Both the position numbers and the translations under genes were made by a program. Under the pieces are notes generated by a model. That model did not search any database. It had not been told where the DNA came from and saw nothing but the letters and a program-made list of their open reading frames with translations. Below, in pieces: positions 37,376 to 45,688 of a stretch of 64,000 nt of DNA. The DNA comes from an uncultured bacterium (lineage in GTDB: Bacteria > Bacillota_I > Bacilli_A > RFN20 > CAG-826). The DNA is taken from positions 1-64,000 of the forward strand of contig CASGAD010000014.1 of assembly GCA_949299335.1 (NCBI GenBank), read 5' to 3'. Every line of letters begins with the position of its first letter. The stretch's first letter is position 1.

Positions 37376-37404
37376 ATTGTAAACATATATTAAGTAAAAT
37401 TCAA
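37376..37404 (-). promoter_or_regulatory. Promoter of the ferredoxin gene
   Basis: Minus strand TTGAAT (37404-37399), 17-nt spacer, TACAAT (37381-37376). The leader would be about 40 nt and includes the AGGAGG site. Confidence 0.7.
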
Positions 37405-37798
37405 TATAAATCGTGTGTTAACAGTGACTAAACTAATAGATATTATGCAACTTATATATTAGGCTTTTATATTGTTAATATTTTGAGTAGAGAATCCTTG
37501 ATTATTAATAATTTTTCAATATATTTATAAATGATTTCATTTTAATTTTTTCAATAAATAAATTGCAATTAATGAAAACAAATATCTCAAAATTTACAAT
37601 TTTTATACTCGCTATAATTATTGTATAAGTCATAAATTAACGATATAATCATGCTTATTTAAATTTTACGTTCAATTAATGAATAATTTTTTAGGTAGAA
37701 AAATTGCGATAATAATTTACCCATATTTTAGTATTTTTTCACTCAAAAATACCGAATTAGTTAATATCAGTAAAAAGAGAGCCAAAAAACGATGTAAT
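37405..37798. other. AT-rich intergenic region upstream of gap
   Basis: About 390 nt without a supported gene. It holds a promoter-like pair (37621-37649), a hairpin (GTATTTTT / AAAAATAC, 37731-37752, 6-nt loop) and an 18-codon open frame (37572-37628) without a ribosome-binding site. The rest shows no recognised motif. Confidence 0.6.
37621..37649 (+). promoter_or_regulatory. Candidate distal promoter toward gap
   Basis: TTGTAT (37621-37626), 17-nt spacer, TATAAT (37644-37649). It would give a leader of about 210 nt before gap, or a small RNA. A second, closer promoter may lie at 37799-37830 (TGaTATATACT region). Confidence 0.5.
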
Positions 37799-37867
37799 TT
37801 GTTTCATTTTAAAAAAGTTTGATATATACTATTAATGATAAAATTCTAAAGGAGGAATTTAAAAATT

Positions 37868-38902
37868 ATGGCATTAAAAGTTGCTATTAACGGATTCGGA
37901 AGAATCGGACGTCTTGCATTCAGACGCTGTGCTGAAACAGGAATTGAAGTTGTCGCTATCAACGATTTAGTCGACGCAAAAACACTTGCTTACTTATTAA
38001 AGTATGATACAGCTCATGGAAAATGGAATGCTGACAAAATTGGCTATGATGAAGCTACAAATAGTTTAGTATTTGATGGAAGAAAAGTCCCAGTCTTAGG
38101 ACAACCTGATCCAACAAAATTGAATTGGAAAGACTATGGTGCAGAAATCGTCCTCGAATGTACAGGAAGATTTAAAGGAAAAGCAGATGCTAGTGTTCAT
38201 ATGACATGTGGCGGAGCTAAAGGTGTTGTTATCAGCGCACCAAGTGATAAAGAAACTCCAACATTCGTCTATGGTGTTAATAGTGAATCATTAACAAAAG
38301 CAGATACAATTATTAGTGGTGCTTCATGTACTACAAACTGCTTAGGACCTGTCTGTAAAGTTCTTGAAGCAAAATTCGGAATTGATGCAGGTTATATGAC
38401 AACTGTCCACGCATATACAAACGATCAAACAACACTTGACCTTGCTAAGAAAGGTAATTTAAGAAGAGGAAGAGCAGCAGCTGCTAATATCGTTCCTACT
38501 TCAACAGGTGCTGCAAAAGCTATCAACCTTGTCATCCCAAGCTTAAAAGGAAGAATGCAAGGTGGTGCTATCAGAGTTCCAGTCTGTGATGGTTCATTAG
38601 TTGACTTAAGCTTAGTCTTAAAGACTAAAGGTGTCACAGCTGAAGAAATCAATGCTGCTATGAAAGAAGCTAGCGAAACATACTTAAAAGATGTTTTAGC
38701 TTATACAGAAGATGAAATCGTTTCAAGCGATATCTTAGGTGAAACACACGGTTCAATCTTTGATGCAACAGGTACAAAAGTCTTCACTTCACCAGATGGA
38801 ACTGAATTAGTCAAAGTAGTTTCTTGGTATGATAATGAATATTCATATACCTGCCAAATGATTAGACTTGTTGCTCACATGGGCAAAGTTCTCGGACTTT
38901 AA
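37868..38902 (+). CDS. gapA: Glyceraldehyde-3-phosphate dehydrogenase
   Basis: NAD-dependent glycolytic enzyme (344 residues). GFGRIGRLAFR starts the Rossmann fold, SGASCTTNCLGP holds the catalytic Cys, TVHAYTNDQ the His region, and WYDNEYSYTCQM the C-terminal signature. AAGGAGG precedes the ATG. Codon use differs from neighbours, with many GTC, ATC and CTT codons, as expected of a very highly expressed gene. The leader region upstream is unusually long. A terminator follows, then pgk and tpiA. Confidence 0.98.
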   Translation: MALKVAINGFGRIGRLAFRRCAETGIEVVAINDLVDAKTLAYLLKYDTAHGKWNADKIGYDEATNSLVFDGRKVPVLGQPDPTKLNWKDYGAEIVLECTGRFKGKADASVHMTCGGAKGVVISAPSDKETPTFVYGVNSESLTKADTIISGASCTTNCLGPVCKVLEAKFGIDAGYMTTVHAYTNDQTTLDLAKKGNLRRGRAAAANIVPTSTGAAKAINLVIPSLKGRMQGGAIRVPVCDGSLVDLSLVLKTKGVTAEEINAAMKEASETYLKDVLAYTEDEIVSSDILGETHGSIFDATGTKVFTSPDGTELVKVVSWYDNEYSYTCQMIRLVAHMGKVLGL

Positions 38903-38915
38903 TTTGATTAACTCG

Positions 38916-38955
38916 AATGCTCTAAATGGGAAGAGACCCCTTTAGAGCATTTTTT
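38916..38955 (+). terminator. Terminator between gap and pgk
   Basis: AATGCTCTAAA (38916-38926) pairs with TTTAGAGCATT (38941-38951), with an inner GGG/CCC extension and a T run to 38955. pgk starts 19 nt later, so pgk probably depends on partial read-through. Confidence 0.85.
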
Positions 38956-38973
38956 ATAATAGGAGAAAAAATA

Positions 38974-40191
38974 ATGAATACTATCGACGGTTTAAAGAAC
39001 CTTGAAGGCAAAAAAATACTCGTAAGAGTTGACTTCAATGTCCCATTAAAGGGTCAAGAAGTTAGAGATGACAATAGAATTGTGCAAGCTTTACCTACAA
39101 TTAAAGCTCTTTTAGAAAAAGGTGCTGCTTTAGTTCTAATGTCACACTTAGGAAAAATTAAATGGGGTAAAGTAGACGATGCTGAAATTGCTAATGAAAA
39201 AGCAAAGAATAATATGGAATTTGTTTATCCTGTATTAGCAAAATATTTAGCAGGCTACACAGTCAAATTTACACCAGCAACAAGTGGTCCAGAATTAAAG
39301 AAAGCAATTGAAGATTTAAAAGCAAAAGAAGTCTTACTTGTTCAAAACACAAGATATGAAAAAGGTGAAAGCAAAAATAATGCTGACTTATCGAAAGAAT
39401 GGGCAAGTTATGTTGATGGCTTTGTAATGGATGCATTTGGTAGTGCACATAGAGCACACGCTTCTACATATGGTGTACCAGAAGTCTTAAAAGCAGAAGG
39501 AAAGCCAGTTGCATTAGGCTACTTAATGGAAAAGGAAGTCAAGAATTTAGGTGCTTGTGTTACAGGTGATGCCCATCCATATGTTGCTATTTTAGGTGGA
39601 TTCAAAGTTTCTGATAAGATTAAAGTTATTGATGCATTACTTAAAAAATGTGACAAGATTTTAATTGGTGGAGCTATGTCTTATACTTTCAAGAAAGCAT
39701 TAGGCGCTCATGTTGGAAATTGTCCAGTTGAAGATGATCAATTAGACTATGCAAGAAAATGTTATGAAAGTGGTAAGATTGTTTTGCCAATCGATAATGT
39801 AATTGCAGATGGATTTGATGATTATCATAAAGAAAATATTAGAGTTGTTGGACGAAGTGAAGATATTCCAGATGGATATCAAGGATTAGATATTGGACCT
39901 GCAACAATTAAGTTATTCTCAGATGAAATTGCTAAAGCAAAATTAATTTTCTGGAACGGACCAATGGGTGTTTTCGAAGATGCTAATTTCCAAACTGGAA
40001 CAATTGGTGTTTGTAAAGCAATTACTGAAAATAAGAAAGCATTCTCAGTAATCGGTGGTGGAGATAGTGCTGCTGCTGCAAAACAATTTGGTTATGCAGA
40101 TAAATTCTCACATGTTTCTACAGGTGGTGGTGCTTCATTAGAAATGATTGAAAATGATGGACATCTCCCAGGAATTGATATCATTGGATAG
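38974..40191 (+). CDS. pgk: Phosphoglycerate kinase
   Basis: Glycolytic kinase that makes ATP from 1,3-bisphosphoglycerate. From the ATG at 38974 it has 405 residues, usual length. RVDFNVPLKGQEVRDDNRI is the N-terminal signature; MSHLGK, NTRYEKGE, DAFGSAHRAHAS, ILGGFKVSDKI, IGGAMSYTFKKALG, FWNGPMGVFE and GGGDSAAA follow. AGGAG at 38961-38965 fits the chosen start; the frame upstream runs through the gap terminator and is not coding. tpiA starts 2 nt after its stop. Confidence 0.98.
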   Translation: MNTIDGLKNLEGKKILVRVDFNVPLKGQEVRDDNRIVQALPTIKALLEKGAALVLMSHLGKIKWGKVDDAEIANEKAKNNMEFVYPVLAKYLAGYTVKFTPATSGPELKKAIEDLKAKEVLLVQNTRYEKGESKNNADLSKEWASYVDGFVMDAFGSAHRAHASTYGVPEVLKAEGKPVALGYLMEKEVKNLGACVTGDAHPYVAILGGFKVSDKIKVIDALLKKCDKILIGGAMSYTFKKALGAHVGNCPVEDDQLDYARKCYESGKIVLPIDNVIADGFDDYHKENIRVVGRSEDIPDGYQGLDIGPATIKLFSDEIAKAKLIFWNGPMGVFEDANFQTGTIGVCKAITENKKAFSVIGGGDSAAAAKQFGYADKFSHVSTGGGASLEMIENDGHLPGIDIIG

Positions 40192-40193
40192 TT

Positions 40194-40952
40194 ATGAGAA
40201 GAAAATTATTATTAGGTAACTGGAAAATGAACAAAACTCCTAGCGAAGCTGTTGAGTTTTGTAAAGAAGCTAAAGAATTAGGGAAATTAGCTCGTTCAAA
40301 TAAAATTGATATGGGTGTTTGTGTTCCTTATGTCGATTTAGTCCCAGTTAAAAAGATTTTAAAAAAGAGTTTAATTGTTGGTGCTGAAAATTGCCACTAT
40401 TTAAATAACGGTGCTTACACTGGTGAAATTTCAATTCCTATGTTAAAAGACATTGGTATTGATTGGTGCATTATAGGGCATTCAGAAAGAAGAACCTATG
40501 ACAATGAAACTAGTGAAAAATGTAACAAAAAGATTTTAGCTTTATTAGCTAATGGTATTGTTCCTGTTTATTGCTGTGGCGAATCTTTAGAAACTTTTGA
40601 AGCTAATAAAACAAAAGAATTTGTTGAAGAACAAATTATTACTGGCTTTAAAGATGTAAAGGCTGAAGATGCTACTAAAGTCGTTATCGCTTATGAACCA
40701 ATTTGGGCTATTGGAACTGGCAAAAACGCTTCAAAGGAAATTGCTGAAGATGTTTGTAAATTTATTAGAAATGTTTTAGCAAAACTTTATGATAGAAAAA
40801 CAGCTAATAGAGTAAGAATATTATATGGCGGAAGTGTTAAGCCTGCTACAGTTAAAGAATATTTAACTCAACCAGATATTGATGGTGCATTGGTTGGTGG
40901 CGCATCACTTGATGTCAATTCTTATAAAGAATTATTAACTTCTTTACTTTAA
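40194..40952 (+). CDS. tpiA: Triosephosphate isomerase
   Basis: Glycolytic isomerase (252 residues). GNWKMNKT holds the active-site Asn and Lys, IIGHSERR the catalytic His, AYEPIWAIGTGK the catalytic Glu and the flexible loop, and ILYGGSVKP the phosphate site. No separate ribosome-binding site is seen; it is probably translated by coupling to pgk. A strong hairpin terminator closes the gap-pgk-tpi cluster. Confidence 0.98.
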   Translation: MRRKLLLGNWKMNKTPSEAVEFCKEAKELGKLARSNKIDMGVCVPYVDLVPVKKILKKSLIVGAENCHYLNNGAYTGEISIPMLKDIGIDWCIIGHSERRTYDNETSEKCNKKILALLANGIVPVYCCGESLETFEANKTKEFVEEQIITGFKDVKAEDATKVVIAYEPIWAIGTGKNASKEIAEDVCKFIRNVLAKLYDRKTANRVRILYGGSVKPATVKEYLTQPDIDGALVGGASLDVNSYKELLTSLL

Positions 40953-40961
40953 TATCTAATT

Positions 40962-41007
40962 AAGAACCACTTATTATTCACTACGAATTAATAGTGGTTC
41001 TTTTTTT
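40962..41007 (+). terminator. Terminator after tpiA
   Basis: AAGAACCACT (40962-40971) pairs with AGTGGTTCTT (40993-41002), with further A-T pairs inside and a T run to 41007. Confidence 0.88.
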
Positions 41008-41096
41008 CTTAATATTATCTTAAATATATAAAAACAACTGATATTTATTTTAAAAATATTTTAAATGCCATATCATTATACATAGGAGGAAATGTT

Positions 41097-41897
41097 ATGG
41101 AAGGAAATGTTAATTTAAATTCTAATGGTAACTTCAATAGTGAAGTTGTAAACGATATTTTAAATAAAGATAAAGTAACTGCTTCTAAGTTCTATTCCAA
41201 AGTCTTTCTTTATTTTGGATTAGGAGTTTTATTAACTTCAGTTGTAACTTTATTATTGAGTTGGATTTTCCAAGTTACAATGCTAAATAATGGTGGATAT
41301 GGCGAGTTCTTTGTTACTTACATGGTGATTCTTATAGCAAGTTTTATAACATTGCTTGTTTTAGATTTTGTTATCCAAGCTAGAGTTATGAAAAATAACA
41401 AATCAGTTTTAGTGCCTTATTTACTTTATTCTACAATTTATGGAGTTTTATTTGGTGCCATTGCGGCTCTAATTGATGATCCTATGGTTTTAGGGGTTTC
41501 TTTATTAATGACTTCGTTATTATTTTTATCGATGTGTGGATTTGGTTATCTATCACATAATAAAATGAATGCATTATTAAAGATAGTTTCAACTTTATTT
41601 ATCGCCGTTATGCTACTTTGCTTAATAAACTTTTTGATTTTACCATTTGCATTATTTAGCGGAGATTATGACGCTTATTTTGCTTATGGTCTAATTTATT
41701 GGGTAATTGAAGCAGTTGTTTTAATTGCCTTTTTGCTACTAACCGCAATTGATTTTGCTCGTATTAGAAAAATTGCAGAACACGGCGCACAAAATGAAAA
41801 TATTGCTTTATTCTGTGCATTAAATATTTATAGTGATTTTATTACTATATTCCTTTATATTCTTAGATTTGTTTTAATATTCTCAAGAAGAGATTAA
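41097..41897 (+). CDS. Bax inhibitor-1 / YccA family membrane protein
   Basis: Seven-helix membrane protein of the BI-1 (UPF0005) family, 266 residues. A hydrophilic, Asn-rich start (about 1-30) is followed by helices at about 38-60, 70-92, 103-123, 127-147, 158-178, 190-210 and 240-260. The segments KFYSKVFLYFGLGVLLTS and CALNIYSDFITIFLYILRFV match the family. Members have been linked to pH-sensitive calcium leak and to membrane protease control; no specific role can be read here. AGGAGG precedes the ATG. It is a single-gene unit between two terminators. Confidence 0.85.
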   Translation: MEGNVNLNSNGNFNSEVVNDILNKDKVTASKFYSKVFLYFGLGVLLTSVVTLLLSWIFQVTMLNNGGYGEFFVTYMVILIASFITLLVLDFVIQARVMKNNKSVLVPYLLYSTIYGVLFGAIAALIDDPMVLGVSLLMTSLLFLSMCGFGYLSHNKMNALLKIVSTLFIAVMLLCLINFLILPFALFSGDYDAYFAYGLIYWVIEAVVLIAFLLLTAIDFARIRKIAEHGAQNENIALFCALNIYSDFITIFLYILRFVLIFSRRD

Positions 41898-41917
41898 ATA
41901 ACTAATTTAAGAGAAAT

Positions 41918-41957
41918 AAAAATAAGCACCTCATGATATAATGGTGCTTATTTTTTT
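41918..41957. terminator. Bidirectional terminator between the BI-1 gene and rarA
   Basis: AAAAATAAGCACC (41918-41930) pairs with GGTGCTTATTTTT (41943-41955), T run to 41957. The last codons of rarA lie inside the stem. Confidence 0.85.
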
Positions 41958-43234
41958 ATTGGAAACTTACTTTTTAATTCTCTTAAATTTGAAGAACGTT
42001 TAATAGTTTTTAAATTAGCGTATATTTCATTTAAACCTTTTTCATATTTAGAAGTAGAAGCGCTATTTGGTATATAAAATTCTTTATTTTTAATAACTTC
42101 AGGAAGATATTGCATATATTTCCAAATGTCTGGATTATCATATGGATATTTGTCTATTTCTTGAACATTGACTGGGGTTAATCTTAAATAATCTAGGACA
42201 TCAAGAGGTGAGTTGGCAGCTTCTTCATAGGCTCTATCCATAGCCTTACAAGCAGCTTTTGATTTTGGGGAAAGTGCTAAATCCACAATCGCTACAGATA
42301 ATGGAATTAAAGCCTCAGGAAGACCAACTTCATAGGCACTTTCAATAGCAATTTTAGTTCTCATAGCAGCCTGAGGATTAGCAATGCCTATATCTTCATA
42401 AGCAGTAACTAATAACCTTCTAGTCAAACTTTCCATATCACCACTAGCTAATATTCTAGCAGCATAATAAAGGGCAGCATTTACATCACTTCCACGAATA
42501 GATTTTTGCATCGCACTAACAGCATCATAATGACCATTTTCATCATTATCTATCGATGAATTGGCAACTTTTACGACACTTGAAACTTTAGGCAAATCAA
42601 TTTTATCTTCACCATAAGTAATTGATAAAATCTCTAAATAGTTTAAGGCAAAACGAATATCTCCATTTGATTTTTTAGCGATATAATTTAATGATTCATC
42701 ATCAATATCCATCTTGGAAGCTAAGCCCTTTTTACTTGTAATTGCTCTTTTTAAGGCTAAAACAACTTCATCATTAGATAAACGTTTAACTTCTAATAGA
42801 TGTAATCTAGATCTTATAGCCTTATTTATTGAAATATATGGGTTAGCAGTGGTTGCGCCAATTAAATAGATTGTTCCATCTTCAACTGAAGGCAATAAAA
42901 TATCTTGTTTATCTTTATTTAAACGATGAATTTCGTCAATAATTATGATTGAACAATTGTAGTTTTTACTATTTTCAATAGCATCTACTAAATCTTTTTT
43001 ATTTGAAGTAACTGCATTTATTAAAGTGTAGTGAGCACCTAAAGAATTAGCATAGCATTCGGCAATTGTTGTTTTTCCAGTTCCAGGTTCACCAAATAGT
43101 ATAAAAGAAAGAGGAATACCTTTTTTAACACTACTTGTTAAAAAGCCATTTTCTCCAACTAAATCTTTTTGTCCAATTACTTCATCTAAAGAAGTAGGTC
43201 TCATTCTAAAAGCTAATGGTTTAATCATATACAT
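41948..43234 (-). CDS. rarA: Replication-associated recombination protein A (MgsA/RarA AAA ATPase)
   Basis: AAA+ ATPase acting at stalled forks (428 residues). FRMRPTSLDEVIGQ is the N-terminal family start; Walker A is GEPGTGKTT, Walker B IIIIDEIHRLNK, sensor 1 GATTANP, and arginine finger AIRSRLHLLEV. The C-terminal tetramerisation part contains RGSDVNAALYYAARIL and EDIGIANPQA. The ATG at 43234 or the one at 43228 could start; the second matches the usual M-x-K-P-L-A-F beginning. No ribosome-binding site is visible; TATAAG (43245-43240) is 5 or 11 nt before. Confidence 0.93.
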   Translation of the reverse strand: MYMIKPLAFRMRPTSLDEVIGQKDLVGENGFLTSSVKKGIPLSFILFGEPGTGKTTIAECYANSLGAHYTLINAVTSNKKDLVDAIENSKNYNCSIIIIDEIHRLNKDKQDILLPSVEDGTIYLIGATTANPYISINKAIRSRLHLLEVKRLSNDEVVLALKRAITSKKGLASKMDIDDESLNYIAKKSNGDIRFALNYLEILSITYGEDKIDLPKVSSVVKVANSSIDNDENGHYDAVSAMQKSIRGSDVNAALYYAARILASGDMESLTRRLLVTAYEDIGIANPQAAMRTKIAIESAYEVGLPEALIPLSVAIVDLALSPKSKAACKAMDRAYEEAANSPLDVLDYLRLTPVNVQEIDKYPYDNPDIWKYMQYLPEVIKNKEFYIPNSASTSKYEKGLNEIYANLKTIKRSSNLRELKSKFPIKK

Positions 43235-43241
43235 ATTATCT

Positions 43242-43265
43242 TATATCTTTTTATTAAAAGATATA
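43242..43265. repeat. Inverted repeat between rarA and dtd
   Basis: TATATCTTTT and AAAAGATATA form a perfect 10-bp inverted repeat around TATT, 8 bp upstream of rarA. It overlaps the likely rarA -10 and could be an operator. Confidence 0.5.
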
Positions 43266-43280
43266 ATAAAAAGTTATGTA

Positions 43281-43309
43281 TACACAATAGGCTCACTTTT
43301 TTGTATAAT
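43281..43309 (+). promoter_or_regulatory. Promoter of dtd-mnmA
   Basis: TACACA (43281-43286), 17-nt spacer, TATAAT (43304-43309). The dtd ATG at 43316 is 6 nt later, right where transcription should start. Confidence 0.7.
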
Positions 43310-43315
43310 TTTTGC

Positions 43316-43768
43316 ATGAAAATTGTTTTACAAGAAGTTTTGAAAGCTAGTGTTACTATAGATGAAAAAGAATACTCCTCAATTAATAAAGGGTTTCTTT
43401 TACTTGTGAGTTTTAAAGAAGGTGACAAGCTAGAGACAATAAAAAAGATGGCGTTAAAAGTAAGTAAATTACGTGTTTTTTTGGATGAAAACGGAAAAAC
43501 TAATCTTTCTTTAAACGATGTTGGAGGAGAAATTTTATCTGTTTCACAATTTACTCTTTATGCTGACTTAAAAAAGGCAAATAGACCTGGTTATACATAT
43601 TGTATGAAGAGTGAATTTGCTACTAAATATTATGATTTATTTAATGAAGAATTACGTAATTTGGGTTTTGTAGTAAAAACTGGGATTTTTGGCGCTGATA
43701 TGAAGGTAAATCTTATTAATGACGGACCTTATACTTTAGTCATTGATAGTGATGAATTAGGATATTAA
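43316..43768 (+). CDS. dtd: D-aminoacyl-tRNA deacylase
   Basis: Removes D-amino acids (and glycine misloaded on tRNA-Ala) from tRNAs. It has 150 residues. MKIVLQEVLKASVTID matches the family start, SVSQFTLYADLKKANRPG the Ser-Gln motif, and LINDGPYTLVIDS the C-terminal NxGP-T motif (here N-D-G-P-Y-T). The ATG at 43316 is fixed by family alignment and lies 6 nt after the -10, with no Shine-Dalgarno, so the message looks leaderless. mnmA follows after 2 nt. Confidence 0.93.
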   Translation: MKIVLQEVLKASVTIDEKEYSSINKGFLLLVSFKEGDKLETIKKMALKVSKLRVFLDENGKTNLSLNDVGGEILSVSQFTLYADLKKANRPGYTYCMKSEFATKYYDLFNEELRNLGFVVKTGIFGADMKVNLINDGPYTLVIDSDELGY

Positions 43769-43770
43769 AA

Positions 43771-44901
43771 ATGAAAGTAATGTTAGGATTAAGTGGTGGT
43801 GTAGATAGCGCTGTTGCTGCTTACTTATTAAAAAAAGAAGGGCATGAAGTAATTTGTTGCTTTATGAGAAATTGGGATTCGATGCTTAATAACGATGTTT
43901 TAGGTAATCCTACTGTTAATAATGATATGTGTCCTCAAGAAAAAGACTACCAAGATGCTTGTAAAGTCGCAGAAAAATTAGGTTTAAAAATGATGCGAAT
44001 TGATTTTGTTAAAGAGTACTGGGACAATGTTTTCACTTATTTTTTAGATGAATATAAAAAAGGAAGAACGCCTAATCCTGATATCTTTTGTAATAAATAC
44101 ATAAAATTTGGTCCATTTTTAGATTTTGCTAAGAAAAATGGCTGCGACATGATTGCAATGGGACACTATGCAAAACGTGTCGATAAAGATGAAAAAACAT
44201 ATTTATTAAAAGCTAGAGATTTAAATAAAGATCAAACTTATTTTTTAAGCCAAATTTCTAACTATCAACTTAAGTCATGCTTATTCCCTTTAGGTGATAT
44301 TACAAAGCCAGAAGTTAGAAAAATTGCTCATGAATTAGATTTAGAGAGTGTTGAAGATAAAAAGGACTCGACCGGAGTATGCTTTATTGGTGAAAGAAAT
44401 TTTAAAGATTTTTTAAAAAATTATATTCCTGCTAGACCTGGTAATATAGTAGATATAGAAACTAATACTATTTTAGGAACACATGATGGGGTCATGTATT
44501 ATACTTTAGGACAAAGAAAAGGATTAGGTATTGGTGGAATTAATGGTTTACCAACGCATGGGTGGTTTGTTTGCAAAAAAGATGTAAAAAATAACATTTT
44601 GTATGTAGCTAGCGGAAGTGAAGATGAGCATTTATTTAGTGATAAATGTACTGTCACAAATATAAATTTGTTTAATGAAAAATTAAATGATGGGACTCAC
44701 ATAAATGTTAAATTTAGATATCGTCAGCAAGATCAAGGTGTAACTTTATATAATAATGACGACAGTTCAGTTACATTGATTTTTGATAAGCCTTATAAGG
44801 CTGTCACACCTGGACAAGCATGTGTTTTTTATGATGGTGATGTTTGCTTAGGTGGCGGACTTATTGACAAAGTATATAGGAATGATAAGTTATTAAACTA
44901 A
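43771..44901 (+). CDS. mnmA: tRNA 2-thiouridylase MnmA
   Basis: ATP-dependent enzyme that thiolates U34 of tRNA Lys, Glu and Gln (376 residues). The PP-loop GLSGGVDSAVAAYLL is at the N-terminus; the catalytic cysteines lie in NPDIFCNKYIKF and STGVCFIGERNF; YYTLGQRKGLGIGG follows. It works on the same nucleotide as MnmG, encoded at 32 kb. It forms a two-gene unit with dtd; no ribosome-binding site is obvious. Confidence 0.97.
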   Translation: MKVMLGLSGGVDSAVAAYLLKKEGHEVICCFMRNWDSMLNNDVLGNPTVNNDMCPQEKDYQDACKVAEKLGLKMMRIDFVKEYWDNVFTYFLDEYKKGRTPNPDIFCNKYIKFGPFLDFAKKNGCDMIAMGHYAKRVDKDEKTYLLKARDLNKDQTYFLSQISNYQLKSCLFPLGDITKPEVRKIAHELDLESVEDKKDSTGVCFIGERNFKDFLKNYIPARPGNIVDIETNTILGTHDGVMYYTLGQRKGLGIGGINGLPTHGWFVCKKDVKNNILYVASGSEDEHLFSDKCTVTNINLFNEKLNDGTHINVKFRYRQQDQGVTLYNNDDSSVTLIFDKPYKAVTPGQACVFYDGDVCLGGGLIDKVYRNDKLLN

Positions 44902-45010
44902 ATTCTTCGCAAATATGATATTTTTTTCTCGTTTTGCTTTATATTTTTTATTAAGTTGCTAAAATATTATTAGAAAGGATTTATCATACTTGATAAAGAA
45001 GGGATAATTT

Positions 45011-45607
45011 ATGACAAAGGTGAAAAAAAGAAAACCAGGTATTTTCTCATTAATTTTAAGTATTTTAATAATCGTTTTATTTGTTGCTAGTATTATATGT
45101 TTATTAGCATTGGATGCAAATGGTGGAGTCATGGTAACAGGCACGACCACATTACTAAATGTTGTCGTAGGAGTCGGATTTACTTTCATCGGTTTGGGTG
45201 CTTTATTTGGTGGTGAAGTTAATATAGGAACTTTTGCAATCACTAATGGCGAAACATCAGAAGTTGTTGATAGCGGATTGAAACTAGAGCTTAATTCAAA
45301 TATTGGAGCAATTATTGGATTAGTTTTACTAGTTGTTGGAGTTTTAGCTTTAGTATTATTAAGAAGTAGAAAACTTGGTTTACTTATAGGAACACTTTTA
45401 ACTTTAGTTGGAGCAATTTTGCTTTTATGCGGTGGACAATTCTTCTCAATGGCTAATACTGATTCCATTGGTGGTTTAGATTTTAAAGATTATGGAACAA
45501 TGAGTTATTTAGATGTCGGCTGCTTAGTTGCTGGAGTAATGGGATTAGGAATCTTTGTTCTCGGAACTATCCAAACTATCATCGGATTTGTTAAAAAATT
45601 TAAATAA
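45011..45607 (+). CDS. Unknown four-helix membrane protein
   Basis: Not recognised. It has 198 residues with a basic N-terminus (KVKKRKPG) and four clear hydrophobic segments at about 11-33, 44-66, 98-115 plus 120-140, and 168-190. A polar loop at about 67-97 (INIGTFAITNGETSE-like, with SGLKLELNSN) and another at about 145-165 would lie on the same side. No catalytic or binding motif is seen. AAGGG precedes the ATG and a 7-bp hairpin (44980-44997) lies just upstream of it. It stands alone, with a terminator after it. Confidence 0.75.
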   Translation: MTKVKKRKPGIFSLILSILIIVLFVASIICLLALDANGGVMVTGTTTLLNVVVGVGFTFIGLGALFGGEVNIGTFAITNGETSEVVDSGLKLELNSNIGAIIGLVLLVVGVLALVLLRSRKLGLLIGTLLTLVGAILLLCGGQFFSMANTDSIGGLDFKDYGTMSYLDVGCLVAGVMGLGIFVLGTIQTIIGFVKKFK

Positions 45608-45619
45608 GTCATTAACTTA

Positions 45620-45659
45620 GAAACTTAAAAAAGCTTGAGACATCAGGCTTTTTTAAGTT
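45620..45659 (+). terminator. Terminator after the membrane protein gene
   Basis: AAACTTAAAAAAGC (45620-45633) pairs with GCTTTTTTAAGTTT (45646-45659) around a 12-nt loop. Confidence 0.8.
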
Positions 45660-45688
45660 TAAGAAAAAGGTTAGGTTAATAATATTAC

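Noticed and set aside
37572-37628. 18-codon open frame with a hydrophobic peptide (MKTNISKFTIFILAIIIV)
   Set aside because: It has no ribosome-binding site, is very short, and overlaps a promoter-like sequence in AT-rich DNA; chance is the simpler reading.
38955-38960. TATAAT just before pgk
   Set aside because: It is the tail of the gap terminator T run, has no -35 at the right distance, and would start transcription after the ribosome-binding site.
44959-45468. Long open frame on the minus strand opposite the unknown membrane protein
   Set aside because: It is Pro/Thr-rich as expected for the complement of a membrane protein gene, has no ribosome-binding site, and the plus-strand gene has a clear signal.
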